Source: Xenopus tropicalis
Taxonomy: Eukaryota > Chordata > Amphibia > Anura > Pipidae
Assembly (NCBI RefSeq): GCF_000004195.4
Contig: NC_030679.2
Location: 148,167,040 to 148,231,039, forward strand
Direction of reading: 5' to 3'
DNA length: 64,000 nucleotides
The notes under the pieces were generated by a model. It was not told the DNA's origin and searched no databases. It was given only the letters and a program-made list of their open reading frames with translations. The first letter of the stretch is position 1, and each line of letters starts with the position of its first letter. Below, piece by piece: positions 46,727 through 57,619 of this stretch. Position numbers and translations under genes: made by a program.

Positions 46727-47707
46727 ATGAATACCACGAGCAGTTGCAATCAAAGCAAAATAACAGAATTCCTTCTGGTGGGATTTTCTGCTCCTCGTCC
46801 CCTCAGGGTGCTGCTCTTCTCTATATGCCTTGTGATATACATTATGGCACTGGGTGCAAACCTCATGATCATTGCTTTGTATTTGGGAAGCCACCACCTT
46901 AGGTCTCCCATGTATTTCTTCCTGAGTAATCTCTCTGCAACTGATATCTTGCTCTCTACAACTGTTGGGCCTAATTTGCTTTGTACCTTTTTAAACAATG
47001 GGAACCCCATGTCTGTCCCTGCTTGTGTTACTCAGTTCTTTGCTTATGGTTTGTTTACTGGAGTTGAGTGCCTCCTACTCACAGTTATGGCTTATGACCG
47101 ATACCTGGCCATCTGCAAACCACTGCACTATGTCACCATAATGACCAATAAGCATTGTCTTCATCTGGTTATTTGGTCTTGGTTTGAAATTTTAATACTT
47201 TCTTTGTCTAGCACAATTTTTACCTCAATCCTAGGGTTCTGTGGGTGCAATACCCTTGACCATGTTTATTGTGACTTTGCTCCTCTTCTTAAAGCTTCAT
47301 GTTCAGATGCCTTTGTCATGGACTCAATGACAACCATACTTATCCCAACTGGAACGATACTTGTGTTACTTTCACCCTTATTTTTTATCATTACATCATA
47401 TGTGAGCATCTCCCTCTCCATCTTCAAGATCTCCTCCAAGACTGGGAGGCAGAAAGCCTTCTCCACCTGTGGCTCCCACCTCACTGTTGTCTGCACATAT
47501 TATGGGATACTATTTTCAAAATATTCAGTTCCATCCAAAGGGCAGTCACTAAATGTAAATAAATTCACCTCCCTTCTGTACACTTTGGTTACACCATTAT
47601 TCAACCCCATCGTATACTGTTTTAGGAACAAGGAAATCCAGAAGACTTTGAGCACACTCATCTCTGTAAGGTTACGACAGAAAAGAGAACATATAAGGAT
47701 AAAATGA
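46727..47707 (+). CDS. Odorant receptor OR7
   Basis: Complete 326-residue class II odorant receptor. It has NTT and NQSK sequons, PMYFFLS, MAYDRYLAIC, FCGCNTLDHVYC, KAFSTCGSHLTVV and NPIVYCFRNK. Position 98, just before the TM3 cysteine, is Pro (MSVPACVTQ) where its neighbours have Ser, which may affect the top of TM3. EC3 differs (SKYSVPSKGQSLNVNKFTS), partway toward the OR8/OR9 sequence. The tail is VRLRQKREHIRIK, like OR6. AATAAA follows 40 bp after the stop. Start chosen at MNTTSSC. Confidence 0.95.
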   Translation: MNTTSSCNQSKITEFLLVGFSAPRPLRVLLFSICLVIYIMALGANLMIIALYLGSHHLRSPMYFFLSNLSATDILLSTTVGPNLLCTFLNNGNPMSVPACVTQFFAYGLFTGVECLLLTVMAYDRYLAICKPLHYVTIMTNKHCLHLVIWSWFEILILSLSSTIFTSILGFCGCNTLDHVYCDFAPLLKASCSDAFVMDSMTTILIPTGTILVLLSPLFFIITSYVSISLSIFKISSKTGRQKAFSTCGSHLTVVCTYYGILFSKYSVPSKGQSLNVNKFTSLLYTLVTPLFNPIVYCFRNKEIQKTLSTLISVRLRQKREHIRIK

Positions 47708-47747
47708 TTTCTGACTGCACAACACAATATAACAAGACAATGCACTG

Positions 47748-47753
47748 AATAAA
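47748..47753 (+). other. Candidate polyadenylation signal after OR7
   Basis: AATAAA in the same GAATAAAGTTAATCTT context as after OR6. Confidence 0.5.
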
Positions 47754-47838
47754 GTTAATCTTAAGTTATGTTGGGTCTGATTTGGTTGGGTCTGATGTAA
47801 ATTTAATACTCAAGTGTTCCTTTTTTTTTTTTGCATCT

Positions 47839-47966
47839 CCAATCACACTTGGTTCCAATCACACTTGGTTCCAATCACACTTGGTTCCAATCACACTTGG
47901 TTCCAATCACATTTGGTTCCAATCACACTTGGTTCCAATCACATTTGGTTCCAATCACACTTGGTT
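47839..47966. repeat. 16-bp tandem repeat, 8 copies
   Basis: The unit CCAATCACACTTGGTT repeats eight times (128 bp), with C/T at one position. It follows a poly-T run. The two overlapping open frames here are shadows. Confidence 0.95.
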
Positions 47967-49134
47967 TCTGCTGAATCCATGCCAGAGGCTACAGGGCATC
48001 AGGAAAGGGAATCATTTTTATCTATACACAAATGATATTAAAAAGTAATTTCTACCTAACTATGATCTGAGAGCTGTGCTGCTGTATTCAACTATGGGTA
48101 GATCAGGAGAGCTCTGCAGTGTATTGGTTTCCTATATAATTGTGAAGGCCTTAACTCGAGCGAAAGCAAGGATGTTGATGGGGCTTCATAAGAGTCTGCT
48201 TTTGACCCTGTTTCATATCAAGATGAGGGCACTTGACCAGGGAAAGGTATTGTTCTTGGGTAGAACATGGGTTGAGGGGTAAAGAATAAAAAGCCGGAGT
48301 TGCAAGCAGGCACCACAAGGGGAAATGTTGGCTCTGAGCCTTTTCTACTACTTTTTGATTGATGTGAAGTGGATTGACCTCACCTATCAGCACCTCCTCC
48401 CTGTGGTTTGGTCCAAGCACCACGTTTAAAAAACCGGTGCCATACTCCTTTTCTAGAAAGTAAATTTGAACAGTTACCCCCCCCCCCCCTCTGCAATGCA
48501 CCTTTTTAATACCAAAAGAGAAACGTTCCTGTAGATTGCTATGGGAACAGCTAAGGAAATATTTGGTAGCATGTGTTTCATTTTTATCCAAATGTCCAAA
48601 ACTTTCAGTTGATCTACCCCATTAGATTTATTGACCATCCTCTGACACATCCTATTTACTGATTAGAAAGTGTACTTTTAAAAGAACTACAGTACTTTGT
48701 GGGGGCTTTGATGAATATGTTCCAAACGTGGCCATAAACTGGAAGATTCACTTGATTGCGAGGTCACCAAGCAAGCAGATCTTCTCCCAATATGCTCACC
48801 AAAAGGTGGGGGATATCAGGCTAGGGCTAAACGATCGAATTACAAAGGTGGCATAGGCACCATCGGATCAGGGACCACATCAACAAGACAATGCCGTCCC
48901 TGATCTGCTGGAAAATCAAACCTGGCCGGTTGAGATCTAGCCAATTTTAGACCAGATATTGGTCGGTAGGCCTATCAGGGGTTAGAATTGGTCTAAAAGA
49001 CCCAAATTGGCAGCTAAAATCAGTGAGTGTATGGCCCCCTTTACACATCAAACCATTCAGGTAATGTATTAACAAATGTCCTACATCTATTCCAGCTTCT
49101 ACATACATCTGATTGAGCATAAAATAAATAAATA
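47967..49134. other. Unannotated intergenic DNA
   Basis: No gene recognised. There is a C-run at about 48477-48489. About 48820-49030 looks like part of a dispersed frog DNA transposon (CACCATCGGATCAGGGACCA; the same phrase occurs near 44565 and 45455). The minus-strand frame 48151-48591 has no known domain. Confidence 0.4.
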
Positions 49135-49826
49135 CAGGTATGGGATATTTAATGGTTAAATGATTCCCTTTTCTCTGTAATAATAAAACAGTACCTGTAC
49201 TTGATCCCAACTAAGATATAATTACCCCTTATTGGGGCAGAACAGCCCTATTGGGTTTATTTAATGGTTAAATGATTCCCTTTTCTCTGTAATAATAAAA
49301 CAGTACCTGTACTTGATCCCAACTAAGATATAATTACCCCTTATTGGGGGCAGAACAGCCCTATTGGGTTTATTTAATGGTTAAATGATTCCCTTTTCTC
49401 TGTAATAATAAAACAGTACCTGTACTTGATCCCAACTAAGATATAATTACCCCTTATTGGGGGCAGAACAGCCCTATTGGGTTTATTTCATGGTTAAATG
49501 ATTCCCTTTTCTCTGTAATAATAAAACAGTACCTGTACTTGATCCCAACTAAGATATAATTACCCCTTATTGGGGCAGAACAGCCCTATTGGGTTTATTT
49601 AATGGTTAAATGATTCCCTTTTCTCTGTAATAATAAAACAGTACCTGTACTTGATCCCAACTAAGATATAATTGCTCCTTATTGGAGGCAGAACAGCCCT
49701 ATTGGGTTTATTTAATATTTAAATGATTTTTAGCAGACCTAAATTGTGGAGATCCAAATTACAGAAAGATCCCTTATCCGGAAAACAACACGTCCCAATA
49801 ATTCTGGATAACAGATCCCATACCTA
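49135..49826. mobile_element. TA-flanked MITE with 112-bp core repeat
   Basis: Left end CAGGTATGGGAT after TA. The right end, inverted, is TAGGTATGGGATC, followed by TA. About five copies of the 112/113-bp unit fill 49143-49720. The right non-repeated arm (CAGACCTAAATTGTGGAGAT) matches 24485-24510 of the other MITE. Confidence 0.83.
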
Positions 49827-49828
49827 TA

Positions 49829-50186
49829 CTTTATTCTTGTGCACCTTGTACAAATCATTACCTTCCATCCTGTTTGGGTTAGACACTGAGGAGAGGCAAT
49901 TAGATGAGAGTCTGTATACTGGGTAACTCAGGGTATACCTGTAAATGGCAGAACCGAGCCGTGAAGCCATGATTACGTAAATGCAAGGTTTTAATAGAGA
50001 CAAAATAACTGAACATCAACAGGTGCAAGGTGAAAATATAAACAAATATTTAGGCCATTGACAGGAGAATTGGTAGGTGGAAACAGTCTAGTACTTGGGC
50101 TGGTAGCCGGGACAGGCAGCTGGCAAGTGGAGTCAAAGATCAGGCCAAGGTCAAAACCAGCAGATCCGCAAGAATAGAGCTAGGAG
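49829..50186. other. Spacer before the 26-bp array
   Basis: No gene seen. GC-richer than its surroundings; it may belong to the same unidentified element as 51846-52080. Confidence 0.35.
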
Positions 50187-51845
50187 GGACACAGGAACAA
50201 GGAATCAAGCAAGGACTCAGGAACAAGGAATCAGGCAAGGACTCAGGAACAAGGAATCAAGCAAGGACTCAGGAACAAGGAATCAAGCAAGGACTCAGGA
50301 ACAAGGAATCAAGCAAGGACTCAGGAACAAGGAATCAAGCAAGGACTAAGGAACAAGGAATCAGGCAAGGACTCAGGAACAAGGAATCAAGCAAGGACTC
50401 AGGAACAAGGAATCAAGCAAGGACTCAGGAACAAGGAATCAAGCAAGGACTCAGGAACAAGGAATCAGGCAAGGACTCAGGAACAAGGAATCAGGCAAGG
50501 ACTCAGGAACAAGGAATCAAGCAAGGACTCAGGAACAAGGAATCAAGCAAGGACTCAGGAACAAGGAATCAAGCAAGGACTCAGGAACAAGGAATCAAGC
50601 AAGGACTCAGGAACAAGGAATCAGGCAAGGACTCAGGAACAAGGAATCAAGCAAGGACTCAGGAACAAGGAATCAAGCAAGGACTCAGGAACAAGGAACC
50701 AAGCAAGGACTCAGGAACAAGGAATCAGGCAAGGACTCAGGAACAAGGAATCAAGCAAGGACTCAGGAACAAGGAATCAGGCAAGGACTCAGGAACAAGG
50801 AATCAGGCAAGGACTCAGGAACAAGGAATCAGGCAAGGACTCAGGAACAAGGAATCAAGCAAGGACTCAGGAACAAGGAATCAAGCAAGGACTCAGGAAC
50901 AAGGAATCAAGCAAGGACTCAGGAACAAGGAATCAGGCAATGACTCAGGAACAAGGAATCAAGCAAGGACTCAGGAACAAGGAATCAAGCAAGGACTCAG
51001 GAACAAGGAATCAAGCAAGGACTCAGGAACAAGGAATCAAGCAAGGACTCAGGAACAAGGAATCAGGCAAGGACTCAGGAACAAGGAATCAAGCAAGGAC
51101 TCAGGAACAAGGAATCAAGCAAGGACTCAGGAACAAGGAATCAGGCAAGGACTCAGGAACAAGGAATCAAGCAAGGACTCAGGAACAAGGAATCAAGCAA
51201 GGACTCAGGAACAAGGAATTAGGCAAGGACTCAGGAACAAGGAATCAGGCAAGGACTCAGGAACAAGGAATCAAGCAAGGACTCAGGAACAAGGAATCAA
51301 GCAAGGACTCAGGAACAAGGAATCAAGCAAGGACTCAGGAACAAGGAATCAAGCAAGGACTCAGGAACAAGGAATCAAGCAAGGACTCAGGAACAAGGAA
51401 TCAGGCAAGGACTCAGGAACAAGGAATCAAGCAAGGACTCAGGAACAAGGAATCAGGCAAGGACTCAGGAACAAGGAATCAGGCAAGGACTCAGGAACAA
51501 GGAATCAGGCAAGGACTCAGGAACAAGGAATCAGGCAAGGACTCAGGAACAAGGAATCAGGCAAGGACTCAGGAACAAGGAATCAGGCAAGGACTCAGGA
51601 ACAAGGAATCAAGCAAGGACTCAGGAACAAGGAATCAGGCAAGGACTCAGGAACAAGGAATCAGGCAAGGACTCAGGAACAAGGAATCAAGCAAGGACTC
51701 AGGAACAAGGAATTAGGCAAGGACTCAGGAACAAGGAATCAGGCAAGGACTCAGGAACAAGGAATCAAGCAAGGACTCAGGAACAAGGAATCAAGCAAGG
51801 ACTCAGGAACAAGGAATCAAGCAAGGACTCAGGAACAAGGAACCA
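50187..51845 (+). repeat. 26-bp minisatellite, about 64 copies
   Basis: The unit AAGGACTCAGGAACAAGG plus AATCAAGC/AATCAGGC repeats every 26 bp over 1.66 kb. A/G in the last part is the main variant and two units have AATTAGGC. Because 26 is not a multiple of three the translated pattern recurs every 26 residues (three units); the 258-codon frame at 50940 is a by-product. Confidence 0.95.
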
Positions 51846-52564
51846 GATGGGGTTCTCAACATGGAATCACAGGACATGATGGCAAGATCTCAGCAATTAA
51901 GCTTATTGACCAAGCCAAGAGCAATGGCCATGGGCAGGCTTATAAAGGGATTTAATAGAATAATTAGTGGCATATTGGGGTTAATAAAGCGGATGGAGGA
52001 AAGGGAGCAGACGGTAGCAATACAAGAGGTACATAGTGGATCTGATCAGGACCAGCCCTAAGAGCCTCCAGTTGCTCAGTTGGCAAGTACAGTTTTCAGA
52101 TATTCTAACAACAGCAAATTGATTACTTGTTCAAATACGGCTTCTTAGCAACTAATTACACACTTTTTGGCGCCATTTTCTGGGGGAGGGGTATAAGGTT
52201 TGCAGGTTTTTACTCTGTTGTTACCTTGACAAAGGTCTCAAGGAAGACCTAAATGTTAGACTAACAAATAAACTTTATTTTTTTCCGCCAAACTTTTAAG
52301 TCCTGTGTGTGCCCTGCTTTATATGACATTCTATACATAAATATATATGGATGATATCACTCTTGTCTTTGCGCCACTGGGTATATTGGGGGGATCTGTT
52401 TCCTTCACTAAAACTTTGACAAAGGCTGTGCGAGTGCGGAATTTTCTTCTATGAACTGTTTGATATTGTTATACTGCACCCAGGCATATTGGCTCTGTTA
52501 GTAGACACTAGCCAGTATTTAATAAAAATACCCTCTGTAATTGAATATTTTGGTTTGTGACATC
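51846..52564. other. OR8 distal upstream flank
   Basis: No gene recognised. 52195-52320 contains a GGTCTCAAGGAAGACCTAAA segment and AATAAAC, possibly an end of a retroelement. The part from 52500 joins the OR upstream module. Confidence 0.4.
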
Positions 52565-52975
52565 TAATTGGCCCATAAGGGATTCTCCTGGTTGCTGGAA
52601 CTCCACAAGGAACCATCTCAAAGCTTCATAAAAGGCTGAAAATATCAGATGTGCTGCATTGTGCAGGGCGGCTACTTTGTCACCAGTGAGTCCTTTCATA
52701 TCTTCCTTCCATGTTGTTTATGGGCTGCAGAACTGACACCGACCTGCCGGAGGTTCCATGATGTGCCTTACTGTAGGAACTGACCTTGTGGCCACTGACA
52801 GTGGTGAAACAAATTGTGGAGGACCTTAATGCAAGACGGTGGTTTTGCCTCCATCTCTCCAGTAAAATATAACTCTGCACTTCTCCCTGGATACTCCCTC
52901 TCGTGCCGGCCAGTATAGAGACCCTCAGACCATTCACATACATGTGCCCGTGCCTGAAAGTCATTCTGATCAGAA
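52565..52975 (+). promoter_or_regulatory. Candidate OR8 promoter and 5' exon block
   Basis: TAATTGG at 52565, CATAAA at 52627-52632 and GTGAGT at about 52685. A 30-bp segment (the PPEG-type antisense stretch) is deleted at about 52860 relative to the other blocks. Confidence 0.42.
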
Positions 52976-53254
52976 CAATGATTCATTTGCATCTTCATAC
53001 TTTTTAATATTAATATAGGCTGTAGTAAAATACAATGCTCTCCATGGTCCGATTATTACCGATAATAGTGGACCATTTATGGCTGTCATCGTAATTTAGC
53101 ACAGAGTTGACAGGGGGAATGGAAGAACTTTTACCCACATATGTAATGAGAGGCACTACGTTTGCCCTCTACAAGTAACAACCAATAAGATTTTTGCTTT
53201 TAAACAGGTGACCTATCAAGTAGTCTGCTGGATGTTTAAATATTGTACTTGCCA

Positions 53255-54193
53255 ATGAATACCATGAGCAGTTGCAATCAAAGCAAAATAACAGAATTCC
53301 TTCTGGTGGGATTTTCTGCTCCTCGTCCCCTCAGGGTGCTGCTCTTCTCTATATGCCTTGTGATATACATTATGGCACTGGGTGCAAACCTTATGATCAT
53401 TGCTTTGTATTTGGGAAGCCACCACCTTAGGTCTCCCATGTATTTCTTCCTGAGTAATCTCTCTGCAACTGATATCTCGCTCTCTACAACTGTTGGGCCT
53501 AATTTGCTTTGTACTTTCTTAAGAGATGGGAACCCCATGTCTGTCTCTGCTTGTCTTACTCAGTACTTTGCTTCTGGTTTCTTTACTGGAGGTGAATGTT
53601 TCCTACTCACAGTTATGGCTTATGACCGATACCTGGCCATCTGCAAACCATTGCACTATGTCACCATAATGACCAATAAGCATTGTCTCCATCTGGTTAT
53701 TTGGTCTTCATTGCAAATTGTATTATTTATGCTTCCTGTCACTATTACAGTCTCACACTCAGGCTTCTGTGGGTGCAATACCCTGGACTACATTTATTGT
53801 GATATTGCTCCTCTTCTTAAGATGACATGTTCAGATGTGTTTGTTGTGGAAAAGGCAATTAGAGTGGTAATTATACCTGTGGCTGTGATACCTTTATTGT
53901 TTATCATTATAACATATGTTATCATTTTGCTCTCCATCCTCAGGATCTCCTCCAACACTGAGAGGCAAAAAGCCTTCTCCACCTGTAGCTCCCACCTCAC
54001 TGTGGTCTCCATGTTTTATGGGATACTAATTGCTAAATATACAGTCCCATCCAAAGGGCTTTCATTAAATATGAACAAAATAATCTCACTTCTATACACT
54101 TTAGTTACACCATTACTCAATCCCATCATATACAGTTTTAGAAACCAAGAAATCAAGAAAGCTCTAAGTAAAGTGAACTCTTTCAGACCCTAA
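53255..54193 (+). CDS. Odorant receptor OR8 (mosaic)
   Basis: Complete 312-residue class II odorant receptor. Residues 1 to about 150 are nearly identical to OR3, OR5 and OR7, silent sites included: NQSK, PMYFFLS, MAYDRYLAIC, then HCLHLVIW. From about 53705 it belongs to a different subfamily: LFMLPVTITVSHSGFCGC, KMTCSDVFV, KAFSTCSSHLTVVSMFYG, LNMNKIISLLYTLVTPLLN and NPIIYSFRNQ. OR9 shares this second half. The step at about residue 150 suggests gene conversion or unequal exchange. Start at MNTMSSC; an alternative ATG lies four codons upstream. Confidence 0.94.
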   Translation: MNTMSSCNQSKITEFLLVGFSAPRPLRVLLFSICLVIYIMALGANLMIIALYLGSHHLRSPMYFFLSNLSATDISLSTTVGPNLLCTFLRDGNPMSVSACLTQYFASGFFTGGECFLLTVMAYDRYLAICKPLHYVTIMTNKHCLHLVIWSSLQIVLFMLPVTITVSHSGFCGCNTLDYIYCDIAPLLKMTCSDVFVVEKAIRVVIIPVAVIPLLFIIITYVIILLSILRISSNTERQKAFSTCSSHLTVVSMFYGILIAKYTVPSKGLSLNMNKIISLLYTLVTPLLNPIIYSFRNQEIKKALSKVNSFRP

Positions 54194-54390
54194 GGTTACA
54201 CTAAATAAGAATTTCTGAAGGAGTATGTGGACAAGCATGAGATCAGAGCTAAAAGAACTTTGAGAATGACTGACAGATAACTTTGGCAAGAATCTTTCCT
54301 CCCCCCCCTTCCGTCAGAGGGTAATTGGAATTACAGAGAATGGTTAAAAGCAGCAGAAATTATATTAAGGAAAATCCTGTAGGCATTTAA

Positions 54391-56940
54391 ACTTTTTACT
54401 GCCAGACGTTTTGCACTGTTTCACTTTAGGGACCTTTCCTCGGGGGGACTTTTAGTTTACCCAGGAAAACATTATATCATTTTTTTCAGGACAACCAAAG
54501 CTTTCAAAATATGGTAGAATTTTTGTGTAATTCCAATTCTGTAACAAGATATAGGCTTCTAAATGTCTAAAAATTAAAAAAAAAACAAATTTTCCAATAT
54601 AAACACATATACCAGAAACAAAAATTATTTTATGCACAAAAATACAACCGGTTAAGAAAGTCCCATGTCTCCTGAATGTGCCAATACCAAATATATATAG
54701 TTTTATGGAGATTTTTCACGTGTATAGGTCAAAAACTCCCAGCAGTACACTACCAAATTTCCAAAGCACTTCTTCAAAAAGCTGCATACTTTAGATTTCA
54801 AGGCCAAAAATTCCACTAATAGAAGGTTTATCCCAGAAAATTGTACATTTTATGAAAGAACAGATTCTGGGGAATCCAGAATAGGCACAACTGTCTGTCT
54901 ACTCCAAACTACCAAGTTGCAATGCTTTTCTAAAGTTATTGGTTTTTATCAAAATTTGTGAAATTGCTTCAAAGCTTCCAGTCTATAGTATCTTATCTCA
55001 TACAGGTCATAAAGTAACCAAATAAAACACCCTAAATATGAACGCCAGGGGTCCCCTGTTTAGGCATAGGTTTACCTAAGTATGTGGCATGTAGGGGCCC
55101 CAATGTAAACATACCCCCATATAATCTATCATTTCTGTAATTTCAGCTCCAGCAAAATCAACACATTTACATCATAAAGCTAGTAGAAAGTACCCTCACC
55201 CCAGAAAGTCATATTTTTTTGGAAAGTACACATTCCCCCAAATCTAAACTGGGTATCCATGTCTTTCTACTCCAAAGTACCAAGCTGTAAAGCTTTCCTA
55301 AAGTTGGCAATTTTGATAACATTTGATAACATTATCTTTTGATAACATTTCCAAAAATCCCCTCAAAGCTTCCAATTTGCAACATCTTATCTCCCACATA
55401 GCATTAGGTACCAAGATAAAACACCCTGAATATAAACGCCAGGGGTCCACTGAACAGTTTGATGCCTAATAAGTATAGGTTTACCTAAGTATGTGGCATG
55501 TAGGGGCCCCAATGTTAACATACCCCCATATGTACTGTAATTTCTGTCATTTCAGCTCCAGCAAAATCAACACATTTACATAGTTACATAGTTACATAGG
55601 GTTGAAAAAAGACCATTGTCCATCAAGTTCAACCCATCCGAGTAAACCCAGCACACAACCTATACTAACCAATCTATACACTCACATACATAAACTATAT
55701 ATACACCCACTAGTACTAACTGTAGATATTAGTATCACAATAGCCTTGGATATTCTGATTGATCAAGAACTCATCCAGGCCCCTCTTATAGGCATTAACA
55801 GAATCTGCCATTACCACATCACTAGGAAGGGCATTCCATAACCTCACTGCCCTCACCGTGAAAAACCACCTACGCTGCTTCAAATGGAAGCTCTGTTCCT
55901 CTAATCTGTAGGGGTGACCTCTGGTGCGCTGATTGTTTTTATAGGAAAAAAGAACATCCCCCAACTGCCTATAATCCCCCCTAATGTACTTGTACAGAGT
56001 AATCATGTCCCCTCGCAAGCGCCTCTTTTCCAGAGAAAACAACCCCAACCTCGACAGTCTCACCTCATAGTTTAAATCTTCCATCCCCTTAACCAGTTTA
56101 GTTGTTGCAAATCACCCCAAATAGGAACACCTAAGGGCTACTGAACAGTTTGATGCCCAATATGCATAGATATACCAAAGTCTGAGGTATGTACTGACCC
56201 CAAAATGAAAATAGCGTATATGGATTTCTCACCTGCCAACTCAGCTTTTGCATACAGATCCCCCTGTCAGCATATTATGTGTCATAAGACCCCCTAACTA
56301 TACAGAAAAGCCCAGAAAACCATATATTTTTGGAAAGTACACATTCTGGCAAATCCAACATGGGTAAAGAGTCCTTTCTACACCAAAGAACCAATCTGCA
56401 AAGCTTTCCTAAAGTTAGACATTTCAGAAAATCGCATAAAAATGTTGCAATTTGCCGCATTTATCTCTCACAATTTATTGCGTACAAAGGCAAGTCACCC
56501 CAAATAGGAACACCAGAGGCCTACTGAACAGTTTGATGCCCAATATCCATAGATATACCAAAGTCTGTGGTATGTACTGACCCCAAAATGAAAATAGCGC
56601 ATATGGATTTCTCGCCTGCCAACTCAGCTTTTGCATACAGAGCCCCCTGTCAGCGTATTATGTGCCATAACCCCCCCTAACTATACAGAGACCCCCAAAA
56701 AACATGTAGTTTTGGAAAGTACACATTCTGATGAATTCAAAATAGGTAAAGTTATTTTTCTACACCAAAGTTAAACCTGGCAAATCTATGCTAAAAACAG
56801 ATCCAGAATACTGCAATAAAACCACAAAAATTGTGCAAATTAGTGAAACAACAAAATAAGTCACATGACAGTGTAATTAGTGGTCAGAATAACTGATCCA
56901 ATAGTCACGCTGTCAAAATAAACAGTTTTTAGGGAAACAC
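54391..56940. mobile_element. piggyBac-like element fragment
   Basis: A left-end relative, CTTTTTACTGCCAGACG, follows TTAA (54387-54390). The interior parallels 41000-42250 and holds the empty site of the Harbinger-like MITE near 54655. A CR1 insertion splits it at 55577-56103. The rightmost part (56690-56940) is the inverse of 23690-24700. The right end is not preserved. Confidence 0.72.
55577..56103 (-). mobile_element. CR1-type LINE, 5'-truncated, antisense
   Basis: The minus strand encodes the last ~120 residues of CR1 polymerase, without the 22-bp disruption of the 8435 copy (RLGLFSLEKRRLRGDMITLY is intact). The 3' end carries the TAGTTACA repeat at the left. The host repeat resumes at 56104 (GCAAATCACCCC). 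Flank on the left: ACACATTTACAT. Confidence 0.85.
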
Positions 56941-56989
56941 TGACTTCTCATGACTCCCAAATTAAAGATCTTCAAGAGACTATTTCCGA

Positions 56990-57230
56990 AGTCCAAGATA
57001 ATGCCGTTTTTACTTGATTGATTCCCTGATTAGCCATCTAAATAATTCAGACTTATTTCATGGTATCCAGATTAATGGTAAAGGTTTAAAGACATTAGCT
57101 CTTGCAGAAGATCTCCTTTTGATAGTTTAAGATCCTCATTCATTAATCTTCTCTCACCTTATCAAACTTACGGAATCTCTTTGCAACAAGTGGTTAAATT
57201 GTCCACCCAACCTTATAGGCAGAGCTGCAT
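56990..57230 (+). pseudogene. L1/Tx1-type LINE reverse transcriptase fragment
   Basis: The translation contains INGKGLKTLALAEDLLLIV followed by a Pro-His-Ser-Leu motif. This matches the RT segment of L1-type LINEs in which FADDLLL is the catalytic box (here altered to LAEDLLL) preceded by an ING turn. A single stop and the missing flanks show it is a relic. Confidence 0.55.
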
Positions 57231-57299
57231 TTTTTTAACTTATTTTCAAAAACTAATGCATTTTATGGAACCTTTCTACAGTATTTTGTTTTGTGAAAT

Positions 57300-57515
57300 G
57301 TAATTGGCCCATAAGGGATTCTCCTGGTTGCTGAAACTCCACAAGGAACCATCTCAAAGCTTCATAAAAGGCTGAAAATATCAGATGTGCTGCATTGTGC
57401 AGGGCGGCTACTTTGTCACCAGTGAGTCCTTTCGTATCATCCTTCCATGATGTTTATGGGCTGCAGAGTTAATATCAAACTGCTGGGGATTCCATGATGT
57501 GCCTTGTGATTGTGG
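57300..57515 (+). promoter_or_regulatory. Candidate OR9 promoter and 5' exon block (short form)
   Basis: Keeps TAATTGG at 57301, CATAAA at 57363-57368 and GTGAGT at about 57422. The several hundred bases that usually follow are lost, so the block sits only about 320 bp from the ATG. Retention of just this part supports it as the functional core. Confidence 0.45.
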
Positions 57516-57619
57516 CAAAAGAGATCTATGGAAGTCTGTGAATTATTTGGTCTCCAATTCTTCAGTCCTTCAGGAGGCACCAATCTGCTCAGTGTATACT
57601 TCCCTTCCTTCATTTCATA

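Noticed and set aside
50940..51716. 258-codon frame encoding a 26-residue repeat (QEQGIKQGLRNKE)
   Set aside because: A consequence of a 26-bp repeat without stops; the start ATG is a single point variant of the unit and no promoter or domain is seen.
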